This document shows positions 43,353 through 52,497 of a DNA stretch of 64,000 nucleotides, piece by piece. A program made the position numbers and the translations under genes. Numbering within the stretch: the first letter of the stretch is position 1; the number at the start of each line of letters is the position of its first letter. Below the pieces are notes generated by a model that saw only the letters and a list, made by a program, of their open reading frames with translations, was not told the origin of the DNA and did no database searches. This DNA comes from Arthrobacter sp. HY1533. Lineage in GTDB: Bacteria; Actinomycetota; Actinomycetes; Actinomycetales; Micrococcaceae. Location: assembly GCF_027568515.1 (NCBI RefSeq), contig NZ_JANKZF010000014.1:62001-126000 (forward strand), in the 5' to 3' direction.

Positions 43353-44180
43353 ATGGCGAACTACACCGCCGCTGATATTAAGGCTCTGCGCGAGCGCACG
43401 GGCGCTGGCATGATGGACGTCAAGAAGGCTCTCGACGAGGCAAACGGCGACGCCGACAAGGCCATGGAGCTCATCCGCATCAAGGGCCTCAAGGGTGCCA
43501 CGAAGCGTGAAGGCCGCTCCACCGCCGAGGGCCTGGTTGCCGCTGCCGTTGAAAACGGCGTTGGCGTCATGGTTGAGGTCAACTGCGAAACTGACTTCGT
43601 TGCCAAGGCTGCCCCCTTCATCGAATTCTCCAACAAGGTTCTCGCAACCGCGCTGTCCTCCGGTGCAGCCGATGTTGAGACCCTGCTGGCTGTTGACGTT
43701 GACGGCAAGCCCATGTCCGAGGTTGTCATCGAAGCCGGTGCACTCTTGGGCGAAAAGGTTGCCATCCGCCGCATTGCACGCATCGAGGGTGCAACTGTTG
43801 ACGCTTACCTGCACAAGACCTCCAAGGACCTCCCGGCCCAGGTTGGCGTGCTGTTCGCCGTTGATGGCGACAACCAGGAAGTCGCACACGACGTGGCCGT
43901 GCACATCGCCGCCATGTCCCCGACGTTCCTGACCCGCGACGAGGTTGCTGCAGACGTCGTTGAAAGCGAACGCCGCATCGCCACCGAAACCGCACAGGCA
44001 GAGGGCAAGCCGGAAGCCGCCATGACCAAGATCGTTGAAGGCCGCCTGACCGGCTTCTTCAAGGAGATCGTCCTGGTTGACCAGGCATTCGCCAAGGACG
44101 CCAAGAAGAGCGTCGGCGTTGTTCTGGAAGAAGCAGGCGTCAAGCCTGTTGCCTTCGCACGCTTCCGCGTGGGCGCGTAA
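43353..44180 (+). CDS. tsf: Elongation factor Ts
   Basis: A 275-residue nucleotide-exchange factor for EF-Tu. The N-terminal UBA-like domain (YTAADIKALRERTGAGMMDVKKAL) is followed by the TDFVAK motif in VNCETDFVAKAAPF, which contacts EF-Tu. The core and C-terminal dimer module follow (ETAQAEGKPEAAMTKIVEGR, then KKSVGVVLEEAG). Start ATG at 43353 is preceded by GAGGGG. It is downstream of rpsB, the conserved bacterial order. Confidence 0.97.
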   Translation: MANYTAADIKALRERTGAGMMDVKKALDEANGDADKAMELIRIKGLKGATKREGRSTAEGLVAAAVENGVGVMVEVNCETDFVAKAAPFIEFSNKVLATALSSGAADVETLLAVDVDGKPMSEVVIEAGALLGEKVAIRRIARIEGATVDAYLHKTSKDLPAQVGVLFAVDGDNQEVAHDVAVHIAAMSPTFLTRDEVAADVVESERRIATETAQAEGKPEAAMTKIVEGRLTGFFKEIVLVDQAFAKDAKKSVGVVLEEAGVKPVAFARFRVGA

Positions 44181-44231
44181 GTACAACACTTCGCAACCCA
44201 GGCCGCCCCGGTGGCCTGAGGCGATGTGACG

Positions 44232-44268
44232 AAGAAGGGGTGGCCGCCAACTGCGGTTGCCCCTTCTT
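44232..44268 (+). terminator. Terminator hairpin after tsf
   Basis: A 16-base stem (AAGAAGGGGTGGCCGC, 44232-44247, with 44253-44268) allowing three G-U pairs, with a five-base loop. The following bases TGCG are not U-rich, so termination may be partial. Confidence 0.6.
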
Positions 44269-44411
44269 TGCGTCCATCGTCGGATAAGATTTAGGCGCAC
44301 CCTTTTCAACTGGCCCCGGCCCGGCGGAATACCGCACCCCAGCACAACGGCAAATGGCCCCGGACCGATCCCCGACGCGGCGGACGGCAGCCGGCACCCA
44401 CGGAAGGCACC

Positions 44412-45179
44412 ATGACCTCGAACACTTCGCAGACCGAGCCCACCACCACTGCAGCTGAACCAGCAGCGGGAGCCGGACGGCGCCGTCGTGTGCTGCTCAA
44501 GCTTTCCGGCGAGGTCTTTGGAGCTGGCAAGCTCGGCGTCGACCCCGAGACCATCCGCGGCATCGCCAAGCAGATCGCCAGCACCGTGGACACGGTTGAG
44601 GTGGCCATTGTGGTTGGCGGCGGCAACTTCTTCCGCGGCGCCGAGCTCTCCGCCTCCGGCATGGACCGTTCACGCGCCGACTACATGGGCATGCTGGGCA
44701 CCGTCATGAACTGCCTGGCCCTGCAGGACTTCCTGGAACAGGCCGGCGTAGACACCCGCGTCCAGAGCGCCATCACCATGGGCCAGGTTGCCGAGGCCTA
44801 CATTCCGCGGCGCGCCATCCGCCACCTGGAGAAGAGCCGCGTGGTCATCTTTGGTGCCGGCGCGGGCCTGCCCTACTTCTCCACCGACACCGTTGCCGCC
44901 CAGCGCGCCCTGGAAGTCCACGCCGATGTGGTGCTCATGGCAAAGAACGGTGTTGACGGCGTCTACACGGCAGACCCCAAGAAGGACCCCACGGCCGTCA
45001 AGCTCGACCACCTCAGCTACGACGAGGCCATGGCCCGCGACATCCGCGTCATGGACCAGACCGCCTTCAGCCTGTGCAAGGACAACAATGTCACCATGCT
45101 GGTCTTCGGCATGGAGGGTGAAGGCAACGTTGCCCGTGCCATCCTCGGTGAGGAACTCGGCACACTCGTCACCCCGTAG
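44412..45179 (+). CDS. pyrH: UMP kinase
   Basis: A 255-residue amino-acid-kinase-fold enzyme that makes UDP from UMP. It carries [12 protein letters not shown] at the phosphate loop, [26 protein letters not shown] and the ATP-site [12 protein letters not shown] and [15 protein letters not shown]. The first about 25 residues are a polar Thr/Ala extension. Start ATG at 44412. It lies in the tsf-pyrH-frr cluster, after a terminator-like hairpin and with its own leader. Confidence 0.96.
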   Translation: MTSNTSQTEPTTTAAEPAAGAGRRRRVLLKLSGEVFGAGKLGVDPETIRGIAKQIASTVDTVEVAIVVGGGNFFRGAELSASGMDRSRADYMGMLGTVMNCLALQDFLEQAGVDTRVQSAITMGQVAEAYIPRRAIRHLEKSRVVIFGAGAGLPYFSTDTVAAQRALEVHADVVLMAKNGVDGVYTADPKKDPTAVKLDHLSYDEAMARDIRVMDQTAFSLCKDNNVTMLVFGMEGEGNVARAILGEELGTLVTP

Positions 45180-45306
45180 CATCCGCGAAACCGGGGCCCG
45201 TGTGGCTGGCCCCGGTCCGGGGGTACCGCACGGTAGGATGGTGTCAGAATTGCCGCAGGCGCATGCCGCGGAATAGTTTGTAGTCATATATTTCAGGGAG
45301 AGACGC

Positions 45307-45864
45307 GTGATCGAAGATACTTTGCTCGAGGCCGAGGAAAAGATGGACAAGGCCATTGAGGTAGCCAAAGAGGAATTCTCAGCGGTCCGCACAGGCCGTG
45401 CCAACCCCGCCATGTTCCACAAGGTCATGGTGGAGTACTACGGCTCCCCGACCCCGCTGCAGCAGCTGGCCGCCTTCTCCGTGCCGGAGGCCCGCACCCT
45501 GCTCATCACCCCGTTCGACAAGACGGCCATGCACGACATTGAGCGCGCCCTGAGTTCCTCCGAGGTGGGCGCCAACCCCTCCAACGACGGCAACGTTATC
45601 CGCATCATCATGCCGGAGCTGACCCAGGAACGCCGCAAGGAATACGTCAAGCTGGTCCGCACCAAGGGTGAAGACGCCAAGATCTCCGTGCGCAACATCC
45701 GCCGCAAGGCCAAGGAGCAGCTGGACAAGTCCGTCAAGGACGGCGACGCCGGCGAGGACGAGGGTTCGCGTGCCGAGAAGGAACTGGACGCCATGACCAA
45801 GTCGCACGTGGACAACATCGATGAGCTGCTCAAGCGCAAGGAAGTCGAGCTTCTCGAGGTCTAA
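45307..45864 (+). CDS. frr: Ribosome recycling factor
   Basis: A 185-residue protein that splits terminated ribosomes with EF-G. The typical EEKMDKAIEVAKEEFSAVRTGRANP, VEYYGSPTPLQQLA and PFDKTAMHDIERAL phrases are present, and the C-terminal helices (VRNIRRKAKEQLDK). GTG start at 45307, with GGGAGAG just upstream. Its stop overlaps the cdsA start by one base (TAATG), indicating translational coupling. Confidence 0.96.
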   Translation: MIEDTLLEAEEKMDKAIEVAKEEFSAVRTGRANPAMFHKVMVEYYGSPTPLQQLAAFSVPEARTLLITPFDKTAMHDIERALSSSEVGANPSNDGNVIRIIMPELTQERRKEYVKLVRTKGEDAKISVRNIRRKAKEQLDKSVKDGDAGEDEGSRAEKELDAMTKSHVDNIDELLKRKEVELLEV

Positions 45865-47333
45865 TGAAGGCCCCCAAAAACAAGCCGGCCGGTTCCCCTG
45901 CGGAGCCGGCCGAGCCAAATCCAGGGCAGGCTCCCAAGCAAGCACCTGACGACTACCAGTTCCCCTCCCGCAAGGCCCGCCGCCAGGCGGAGCTCACGGG
46001 CATGATCCCCATCATCGTGCCCAAAAAGGACCAGGCGGCGCAGGCCCCCGCGGCCGAAACGGCTGCCGAGGCTGGAACTGGTGCGTCCGCCCCCAAGGAC
46101 AAGGACGACGCCGGCACCTCCACGGTGCCCGCCGCCAAGACTGCTGGGGCCGAGACGGCAACGGAGCAGAAGCCTGGCGGGGAATCCTCAGCCGGGAAGT
46201 CCGAGGAAGCGGCTGCAGCCGGTCTTCCGGCTGCCACCGAGGTTCAGCCCGCAGCGGAGAAGGCATCCAGCCCTGTGGCACCCGGCCCCGTGGCATCCGG
46301 CAACGACGAGTCCATCAGCGAAGAATCCTTCGAGGAAGTCGACGACTTTGCCGCGGGGGAGGGGGCCGCACCCAAGCCGGTTTCGGCCCTGAATGTCACG
46401 GGCCTGCCCGTGGTTCCCGTCGCCCAGGGCCCCATCGCTGTCATGCCCGATGCCGCCACCGCCGGCAAGCCACCCCGGACGCCCAAGGCCGGCCGCGACC
46501 TGCCCGCGGCCATCAGCGTGGGCGTGGGCCTGCTGGTGCTGGTCATGGGTTCCCTGCTGTTTTATCCCGTGGCATTCGTTGCCGTGGCCACCGCGTTTGT
46601 CTGTGCCGGGGTGTGGGAAGTCAACCGCGCCATCGGCAGCAAGGGCATCAAGGCCCCGCTCACCCCCGTCATGGTCGGTGCGCTGGCCATGCCCGCCTCC
46701 GCCTACTTCGCCGGAGCCGAAGGGCTGCTGTTTGCCCTCGTCGCCAGCGCAGGCGCAACCGTGCTGTGGCGGTCGCTGGACCCTGCACCCGGAGCGGTCA
46801 AGAGCATCCTCTCCGGTGTGTTCACACTCATGTGGATCCCGTTCCTGCTCAGCTTTGTCTTCCTCATGCTCCGGGCAGACCACGGACCCACCACGGGCCT
46901 GACACTGGACCTGGGCCACATCAACCCCGGCGTGGTTCAGGTCTTGATCATGCTGCTGCTGGTGGTTGCCAACGACACCTTCGGCTACCTGGTGGGGGTC
47001 TTGTTCGGCAAGCACCCCATGGCGCCGAAGATCAGCCCCAAGAAGTCATGGGAGGGCTTTGCCGGTTCCCTAGGCGGGGCCACCCTGGTGGCCATTCCCG
47101 CCACCGTTTTCCTGCTGGATCAGCACTGGTGGGTGGGCCTGGCACTGGCCATCGGCATGGTCCTGGCCGGCACGGGCGGAGACTTCGCCGAGTCCATGGT
47201 CAAGCGTGAACTGGGTGTCAAGGACATGAGCAACCTGCTTCCGGGACACGGCGGCGTCATGGACCGCCTCGATTCAATCTTGTTTGCCGCCCCGGTGGCA
47301 TACGCAATCTTCACCGTATTGGGCCGGTTCTAG
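45864..47333 (+). CDS. cdsA: Phosphatidate cytidylyltransferase with long N-terminal disordered extension
   Basis: Makes CDP-diacylglycerol, the donor for the CDP-alcohol transferases of this window. Residues about 215-485 hold the membrane helices and the CdsA signature (MVKRELGVKDMSNLLPGHGGVMDRLDS). The first about 210 residues are an Ala/Pro/Glu/Lys-rich, likely unfolded extension, with an acidic patch SISEESFEEVDDF; this makes the protein 489 residues against about 270-310 in many bacteria. It is coupled to frr through a one-base overlap, a conserved arrangement. Confidence 0.92.
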   Translation: MKAPKNKPAGSPAEPAEPNPGQAPKQAPDDYQFPSRKARRQAELTGMIPIIVPKKDQAAQAPAAETAAEAGTGASAPKDKDDAGTSTVPAAKTAGAETATEQKPGGESSAGKSEEAAAAGLPAATEVQPAAEKASSPVAPGPVASGNDESISEESFEEVDDFAAGEGAAPKPVSALNVTGLPVVPVAQGPIAVMPDAATAGKPPRTPKAGRDLPAAISVGVGLLVLVMGSLLFYPVAFVAVATAFVCAGVWEVNRAIGSKGIKAPLTPVMVGALAMPASAYFAGAEGLLFALVASAGATVLWRSLDPAPGAVKSILSGVFTLMWIPFLLSFVFLMLRADHGPTTGLTLDLGHINPGVVQVLIMLLLVVANDTFGYLVGVLFGKHPMAPKISPKKSWEGFAGSLGGATLVAIPATVFLLDQHWWVGLALAIGMVLAGTGGDFAESMVKRELGVKDMSNLLPGHGGVMDRLDSILFAAPVAYAIFTVLGRF

Positions 47334-47391
47334 CGGCCAGGACCGCGGTGCCCGGCACCGTACTGCAACCCGTCGAGCGATAGTTCAAGGA

Positions 47392-47997
47392 ATGACTGTG
47401 ACAGTGGAAGAGACACCCCGGACCAACTCCAAGTTCAAGCTGGTTGGGCCCAAGGAAGTGGGCTACAACGTCAAGCAGGTGGACGTTTTCCTCGAGCGTG
47501 CCCGTGCCTACTTCCTCAACGATGACACCAACGGGCCGGCGATCACGAGCCACGACGTCCGCACAGCCTCCTTCGACCCGGCCCGCGGCGGCTACAGCGC
47601 CCAGGCAGTCGATGCGGCCATGGACCGCATCGAGGACGAGTTTGTGCTCCGCGAAAAGGACCTCCTCATCGGGGCCGAGGGCGAAAAAGCGTGGATGATC
47701 AAGATCGGCAAGACCGCATCTGTGCTGCGTGCCCGCCTGCACCGCCCCGACGGTGAGCGGTTCCGCCGCCCGTCCAAGAACAGCGCCCAAAGCTACAACA
47801 TCAACGACGTGGACGTGCTGTGCCGCGAGTTGCTGGTTTACATCGAGGACAACGGCGAACTCAGCGTCGACGTGGTCCGGCGCGCCGTCTTCGCCCCCGA
47901 AAAGGGTGCCGCCGGCTATGAGGAAAGCCAGGTCGACGCCTTCCTGGACCGCGTCGTGGAGCTCATGGCCGCGATCGACCCGCTCGCCACCCACTAG
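47392..47997 (+). CDS. DivIVA-domain (DivIVA-like repeat) protein
   Basis: A 201-residue protein with four short repeats of the DivIVA N-terminal type: GYNVKQVDVFLERARAYF, GYSAQAVDAAMDRIEDEF, SYNINDVDVLCRELLVYI and GYEESQVDAFLDRVVELM. Each has the aromatic, VD and hydrophobic positions. There is no long coiled-coil tail, so it is not a classical polar-growth DivIVA. It may bind membranes or partners at the septum. ATG at 47392 lies one base from an AAGGA; GTG at 47398, with 6-base spacing, is an alternative start. It follows cdsA in the same direction. Confidence 0.83.
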   Translation: MTVTVEETPRTNSKFKLVGPKEVGYNVKQVDVFLERARAYFLNDDTNGPAITSHDVRTASFDPARGGYSAQAVDAAMDRIEDEFVLREKDLLIGAEGEKAWMIKIGKTASVLRARLHRPDGERFRRPSKNSAQSYNINDVDVLCRELLVYIEDNGELSVDVVRRAVFAPEKGAAGYEESQVDAFLDRVVELMAAIDPLATH

Positions 47998-48013
47998 CGG
48001 CAACCGCGGCGCC

Positions 48014-49525
48014 TCAGCCGCCCTGCGGCCGCGGCTCGTCCACGGCGAGTGGACGTTCGGGGACATGCAGCTTGGCCATGAACCGCGACACGGACGGGCT
48101 GCGCCGGTGCCGGGTTGCCCTGGACACCAGCACCGCCACCAGGAACGCGGCCGGAACCGTCCACGCCGCCGGCTGGACCAGCACCCCGCGCCACGGCGCT
48201 TCCGGCCCCAGCTGGGAACCGAACAGGATCGCAGCCCCGCACAGCAGCCCGCCCGTGAGCATGCCCGCCACGGCGCCGGCGTCGGTCAGGCCCCGCCACC
48301 AGATGCCCAGCAGCAACAGCGGGCAGATGGTTGATGCTGTGAAGGCAAACACCAGCCCCACGCTGCCGGCCAGTGCCAAGGAATCAGTCACGAGGGCAAT
48401 GCCCAGCGGCACGACGGCGGCAACCACAGCCGCGACCCGGAACCCCCGCACGCTTCCCCCCAGCACGTCCTGGCTGATGACACCCGCCAGCGAAACCACG
48501 AGCCCCGAGGTGGTGGACAGGAAGGCCGCGAACGCCCCGGACACCACGAGCGCCGAGAGCACGTCGCCCAGCGGGCCGCCCACCAGGGCTCCGGGAAGCA
48601 GCAGGACCGTGGCGTCAGGGAAACCGCCGCTGTCCCGCCCCGGAAGGAACGCCCGTCCCAGCACACCGTACATCGTGGGGAAAAGGTAGAAGACCGACAG
48701 CAGGCCCAACACGATCAGGGTGGTGCGGCGGGCGGCAGCGCCGTCGGGGTTTGTATAGAAGCGGACCAGGACATGGGGCAGTCCCAGGGTCCCAAAGAGC
48801 AGCGCCACCATAAGTGAAAGCGTTCCGTACACGGACGCGCCCGTGACGGGGGCCGCCGGGGGAAGGATGCCGCCGGCCGGCGGGGTGGTGGCCAGCTGCG
48901 CGGCGCTGTCCGGTGTGCCTGCCAGCAGGAGCAGCATGAAGATGGCAGGCACGGCAAGGGCCGTGAGCTTGAGCCAGTACTGGAACGCCTGGACAAAAGT
49001 GATGGAGCGCATGCCGCCTGTCACCACCGTCAGGCACACCACCACCGCGACTGCTGCCGCACCCACCCACGATGGCAGGCCCGTGGTGGTCCGGATGGTC
49101 AGGGCGGCCCCGTGCAGCTGCGGCACAATGTAGAACCAGCCCACCGCCACCACCAGGACGCTTGTGACACGGCGGGCCACCGGCGATTCAAGCCTGGCTT
49201 CGGCAAAGTCCGGGATGGTGTACGCGCCGGAGCGGCGCAGTGGGGCGGCCACAAAGAACAGCAGCATCAGGTAGCCGGCGGTGTAGCCAATGGGGAACCA
49301 GAGGGCGTCCACCCCGGAGATGACGATCAGGCCCGCAATGCCCAGGAAACTGGCCGCGGAAAGGTACTCGCCACCGATCGCCGAGGCATTCCACCACGGC
49401 TTGACGGTGCGCGAGGCAACATAGAAGTCGCTCGTGGTGCGGGAGATCCGCAGGCCGTAGAAGCCAATGGCGGTGGTGGCCAGCGAAACGGCAATGAGTG
49501 CGGTGTAGCCGATGGCCGGGTTCAT
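48014..49525 (-). CDS. Sodium:solute symporter (acetate/pyruvate/small-carboxylate type)
   Basis: A 503-residue protein with about 13 membrane helices. SSS-family marks include FYVASRTVKPWWNASAIGGEYLSAASFLGIAGL at the N-terminus (pieces FYVASRTV and GGEYLSAASFLG), a VVTGGMRSITFVQAFQYWLK segment and LPHVLVRFYTNPD. It is a member of the ActP-like subfamily for small carboxylates. It overlaps its DUF485 partner by 4 bases (ATGA), and both lie downstream of the LytTR response regulator. A second pair of this kind is divergent at 52.1-54.2 kb. Substrate is not fixed by sequence. Confidence 0.86.
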   Translation of the reverse strand: MNPAIGYTALIAVSLATTAIGFYGLRISRTTSDFYVASRTVKPWWNASAIGGEYLSAASFLGIAGLIVISGVDALWFPIGYTAGYLMLLFFVAAPLRRSGAYTIPDFAEARLESPVARRVTSVLVVAVGWFYIVPQLHGAALTIRTTTGLPSWVGAAAVAVVVCLTVVTGGMRSITFVQAFQYWLKLTALAVPAIFMLLLLAGTPDSAAQLATTPPAGGILPPAAPVTGASVYGTLSLMVALLFGTLGLPHVLVRFYTNPDGAAARRTTLIVLGLLSVFYLFPTMYGVLGRAFLPGRDSGGFPDATVLLLPGALVGGPLGDVLSALVVSGAFAAFLSTTSGLVVSLAGVISQDVLGGSVRGFRVAAVVAAVVPLGIALVTDSLALAGSVGLVFAFTASTICPLLLLGIWWRGLTDAGAVAGMLTGGLLCGAAILFGSQLGPEAPWRGVLVQPAAWTVPAAFLVAVLVSRATRHRRSPSVSRFMAKLHVPERPLAVDEPRPQGG

Positions 49526-49926
49526 GGCCCGTCCACCAGGTCCCGGTAGCGGCTTTCATTCCTGGCGGCGGCGCGGACATACAGCCATGCGCAGCTGCCG
49601 ATGAGCGGGTACACGCCCACGCCCAACAGGATCCACGGCGCCGGGATGCCCAGGATCAGCCAACCGGCGAACATGGGCACCCAGGCCACCAGGGCCCAGC
49701 ACAGCAGCAGCGCTGCCATGAACCCGGAGGCCACCACGAGCCCCAGGCGCAGCTGCGAGCGGATGAGCGAGCGCACCATGACCTCGCCCACCGCGGATTG
49801 TTCGGCCACTTCCTGGGACACTGTGGTGCGGCCCGGAAATTGCGGGGCGGGCGTGCGCGGGGCGGTGACCCGCTCACGTCCCGCGGCCGGTGGTTCGCTG
49901 GGCGGGTGGCTGGGCGGGTGGCTCAT
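49522..49926 (-). CDS. Small two-helix membrane partner (DUF485-like) of the symporter
   Basis: A 134-residue protein. A polar, Pro-rich N-terminal part (about 45 residues) is followed by two membrane helices (about 60-82 and 87-112) and a short basic C-terminus (NESRYRDLVDGP). The position immediately before an SSS symporter and the layout match the DUF485 protein at 52126. It overlaps the response regulator by 4 bases and the symporter by 4 bases. DUF485 proteins are thought to help assembly of such symporters. Confidence 0.72.
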   Translation of the reverse strand: MSHPPSHPPSEPPAAGRERVTAPRTPAPQFPGRTTVSQEVAEQSAVGEVMVRSLIRSQLRLGLVVASGFMAALLLCWALVAWVPMFAGWLILGIPAPWILLGVGVYPLIGSCAWLYVRAAARNESRYRDLVDGP

Positions 49927-50648
49927 TTCTGCGGCCGGACCCTGGTTGCCTCGAGCCGCTCACGCAGCACGGTGACGTGGCGGCGGCTAACGGGCAGGGC
50001 GGCGCTGCCCACCGAAACGGTGGGCTTTGCGGCGCTGAGCTTCAGCCCGGTGACAAAGGCCATGCACACCAAGTAGGAGCGGTGGATGCGGATGAAGCCC
50101 GAGTCCGCCCACTGCTTCTCCAACTCGGCCAGGGGGATGCGGACCAGGTAGCTGGCCTCGGCCGTGTGCAGCCTGGCATAGTCGCCCTGGGCCTGGACAA
50201 ACCTCACCTCGTCCAGCCTGATGATCCGGCTGATGCCGCCCTGGTCCACGGTGATCATCTCCACCTCGGCAGCCTGGGCCGGGTGCGCAACGAGTTCTAC
50301 CACCCGGTCCACGGTGCGGGTGAGCCGCTCGTTGCGCAGGGGCTTGAGCAGGTAGTCGACGGCGGCCAGCTCGAAGGCCTCCAGGGCGCGGTCATCGTCG
50401 GCGGTCACAAAAACAACGACGGGGGCGTTGGCGCTGCGGCCAATGATTTCGGCCAGTTCGAGCCCGGACAGCCCGGGCATGTGGATGTCCAGGAAGGCCG
50501 CGTCCACGGGGTTGGCGGCCAATAATTCCAGTGCCTCGGGGCCGTTGGTGGCCCGCAATATGGTGCCGATGCGCGGGTCCCGGCGCAGCAGGAACGCCAG
50601 CTCCTCCACGGCGGGCAGCTCGTCGTCGGCGACAAGGACATTGATCAT
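49923..50648 (-). CDS. LytTR-family response regulator
   Basis: A 241-residue regulator. The receiver domain (about 1-120) has acidic-pocket D8/D9, phosphoacceptor D54 (AAFLDIHMPGLSG) and K102 (DYLLKPL). The C-terminal about 100 residues form a LytTR DNA-binding domain (LDEVRFVQAQGDYARLHTA, FIRIHRSYLVC). LytTR factors bind direct repeats upstream of targets. Here it is 86 bases after the sensor kinase and upstream of a DUF485-symporter pair, which suggests control of carboxylate uptake, as in pyruvate-sensing BtsSR or YpdAB of E. coli (family analogy). Confidence 0.93.
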   Translation of the reverse strand: MINVLVADDELPAVEELAFLLRRDPRIGTILRATNGPEALELLAANPVDAAFLDIHMPGLSGLELAEIIGRSANAPVVVFVTADDDRALEAFELAAVDYLLKPLRNERLTRTVDRVVELVAHPAQAAEVEMITVDQGGISRIIRLDEVRFVQAQGDYARLHTAEASYLVRIPLAELEKQWADSGFIRIHRSYLVCMAFVTGLKLSAAKPTVSVGSAALPVSRRHVTVLRERLEATRVRPQK

Positions 50649-50733
50649 GTGACCCAGCCTAACCGCCGAGGGGCCACATCCGAGCGCAGCGAGGAAGGGG
50701 AGGCGGTTGGGCGCTAACTGGCGAGGCGCCTCG
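50649..50733. other. Gap between response regulator and kinase, with inverted repeats
   Basis: The 85 bases hold CCTAACCGCC at 50657 and a complementary GGCGGTTGGG near 50702, able to close a long hairpin, and a GAGGCGCCTC palindrome near 50723. On the minus strand this lies downstream of the kinase and may modulate reading into the regulator gene. Confidence 0.4.
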
Positions 50734-51969
50734 TCACGCGTCGTGACCGGGCTGGTTCTTGGGCACCGTCATGCTGATGAGCATTCCGTGGCCCACGCCT
50801 GTGTCAATCGTGAGCCCGTGGGCGTCGCCGTACACCTGGCGCAGCCGCGCGTCGACGTTGCGCAGCCCCACATGGTGGCCGTCCTGCCGCCCGGCCAGGA
50901 CCTGCCGCAGCTGCTCGGGGTCCATGCCCACGCCGTCGTCCTCGATGGTGACCTCCGTGAAGGCGCCCAGGTCGCGGGCGGTTATTTGCACCAGCCCGCG
51001 GCCCACCTTGGCCTCGAGGCCGTGGCGGACCGCATTTTCCACGAGCGGCTGCAGGCTCAGGAACGGTATCACTGTGCTGAGCACCTCGGGCGCAATGCGC
51101 AGGCTGACCTGGAGCCGTTCGCCAAAGCGGGCATTTTCCAGCAGCAGGTACTTTTCGATGCAGCGCAGTTCCTCGGCCAGGGTGGTGAAGTCCCCGTGCC
51201 GGCGGAACGAGTACCGGGTGAAGTCGGCAAATTCCACCACCAGGTCCCGGGCCCGCTGCGGGTCGGTGTTGATGAATGAGGCAATCGCGTTCAGCGAGTT
51301 GTATATGAAGTGCGGGCTGATCTGTGCCCGCAGTGCCCGTACCTCGGCCTCGGCCAGCAGCGACCGCGAGGATGCCAGTTCGGCCAGTTCCAGCTGGGCC
51401 GAAACCCAGGCAGCCACCTCGTTGGTGGCCCGCACCAGCCCGGCCGTTGGCGTCCCGGACAGGACCACGATGCACCCCACCACGCGGGACTCGACCTTGA
51501 GTGGGCAGATCACGGCTGCCTTGAGCTCTGTGCCGTTCTGCCCCAGCCCCAGTTCCCCGCGCAGCGGACCGTCCAGTGTTGCCACCTGGGTCCGCCCGTT
51601 GCCCAGCGTCTTTGCGGCCAGGCCCATGACGACGTCGGACCCGGGCTGCCCGGCAGCGGTGACTGTGCCGTCCCAGGCCAGGAGACGGGCGTCGTCGGTC
51701 ATGGCAAAGGCGGCGCAGTTCAGCAGCGTGCGCAGCTGCCTGCTGGCCTTGAGTGCACCGGCCGGCTGCAGCCCGTTGCGGAGGTGTTCGCCTGCTGCCG
51801 CGGCCGAATGCAGGGTGGCGAAGGTTGCGTGCTCTGCCTCCGTGCCCAGGTCCCGCTGGGAGCGGGTGAGCCGGAACCCGACGGCCGCCACGATGGCGAT
51901 CGCGGCAACAACGGCAGCGATCGCGGTAATCAGCAGGAGCGTCGAATCGCTCAGCACGGGGGAGGGCAT
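50734..51969 (-). CDS. LytS-type sensor histidine kinase with GAF-like domain
   Basis: A 411-residue kinase of the His_kinase (LytS) type. One N-terminal membrane helix (about 9-33) is followed by a GAF-like domain (about 75-200). The phosphorylated histidine is H220 in AQISPHFIYNSLNAIASF, and the ATPase domain with LSLQPLVENAVRHGLE, an N-box, and DDGVGMDP as a G-box follows. It lacks the five-helix LYT sensor of classical LytS, so it probably senses a cytoplasmic or redox/metabolic signal. ATG at 51969. Confidence 0.9.
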   Translation of the reverse strand: MPSPVLSDSTLLLITAIAAVVAAIAIVAAVGFRLTRSQRDLGTEAEHATFATLHSAAAAGEHLRNGLQPAGALKASRQLRTLLNCAAFAMTDDARLLAWDGTVTAAGQPGSDVVMGLAAKTLGNGRTQVATLDGPLRGELGLGQNGTELKAAVICPLKVESRVVGCIVVLSGTPTAGLVRATNEVAAWVSAQLELAELASSRSLLAEAEVRALRAQISPHFIYNSLNAIASFINTDPQRARDLVVEFADFTRYSFRRHGDFTTLAEELRCIEKYLLLENARFGERLQVSLRIAPEVLSTVIPFLSLQPLVENAVRHGLEAKVGRGLVQITARDLGAFTEVTIEDDGVGMDPEQLRQVLAGRQDGHHVGLRNVDARLRQVYGDAHGLTIDTGVGHGMLISMTVPKNQPGHDA

Positions 51970-52072
51970 GCAGTCCAGACTAGCTGGCCGGCCGGGCCGC
52001 CGGGCAGGCGGCGGCGCCGTTCACCGCAGCGTCCCTGCCGTTCGGCGCGGCAGGCGCATCACCGCAGCCGAA

Positions 52073-52108
52073 TGTGAGGTGGCACACACCATAGTGAAGG
52101 GGATCACA
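52073..52108. promoter_or_regulatory. Two CRP/GlxR-like palindromes in the divergent symporter promoter
   Basis: TGTGA-N6-ACACA at 52073-52088 and AGTGA-N6-TCACA at 52093-52108 each deviate by one base from TGTGA-N6-TCACA. They lie upstream of the plus-strand DUF485/symporter genes and between the divergent units. A cAMP-receptor-type regulator (GlxR in actinobacteria) would link carboxylate uptake to carbon status. Binding is inferred. Confidence 0.6.
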
Positions 52109-52125
52109 TCACTCAAGGAGGAATG

Positions 52126-52494
52126 ATGGGTAACCCAGCCCAAGCAAGTCAACCCGGTCCGGTGGATTTCATCGCCGAGCAGCAATCGCAGGAGTTCAGA
52201 GAACTCCGCAAATCGCACAGGAACTTTGTCTTCCCCGTGGCCATTGGTTTTCTGGCCTGGTACTTCGCCTACGTCCTTTTGGCCGCCTATGCGCACGACT
52301 TCATGTCAATCAAGGTCTGGGGCAGCCTGAACATCGGCCTGGTCATGGGGCTGCTGCAGTTCGTGACGACGTTCGGCATCACCACCTGGTACGTGTCCTA
52401 CGCCAACCGCAAACTCGATCCGCAGGCGGCCGTGATCCGTGCGCGCCTGGAAACCAGGATTGCCGACGACGCCGCCGAAAAGGAAGAGGTCTGA
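52126..52494 (+). CDS. DUF485 membrane protein (symporter partner)
   Basis: A 122-residue protein with two membrane helices (about 39-62 and 72-96), flanked by polar ends. This matches DUF485 proteins found before ActP-type carboxylate symporters. The second of two ATGs (52126) has AAGGAGG (52115-52121) four bases away, better than the ATG at 52123. It ends 3 bases before the symporter start, so the two are coupled. A smaller paralogue sits at 49522 on the opposite strand. Confidence 0.85.
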   Translation: MGNPAQASQPGPVDFIAEQQSQEFRELRKSHRNFVFPVAIGFLAWYFAYVLLAAYAHDFMSIKVWGSLNIGLVMGLLQFVTTFGITTWYVSYANRKLDPQAAVIRARLETRIADDAAEKEEV

Positions 52495-52497
52495 CGC

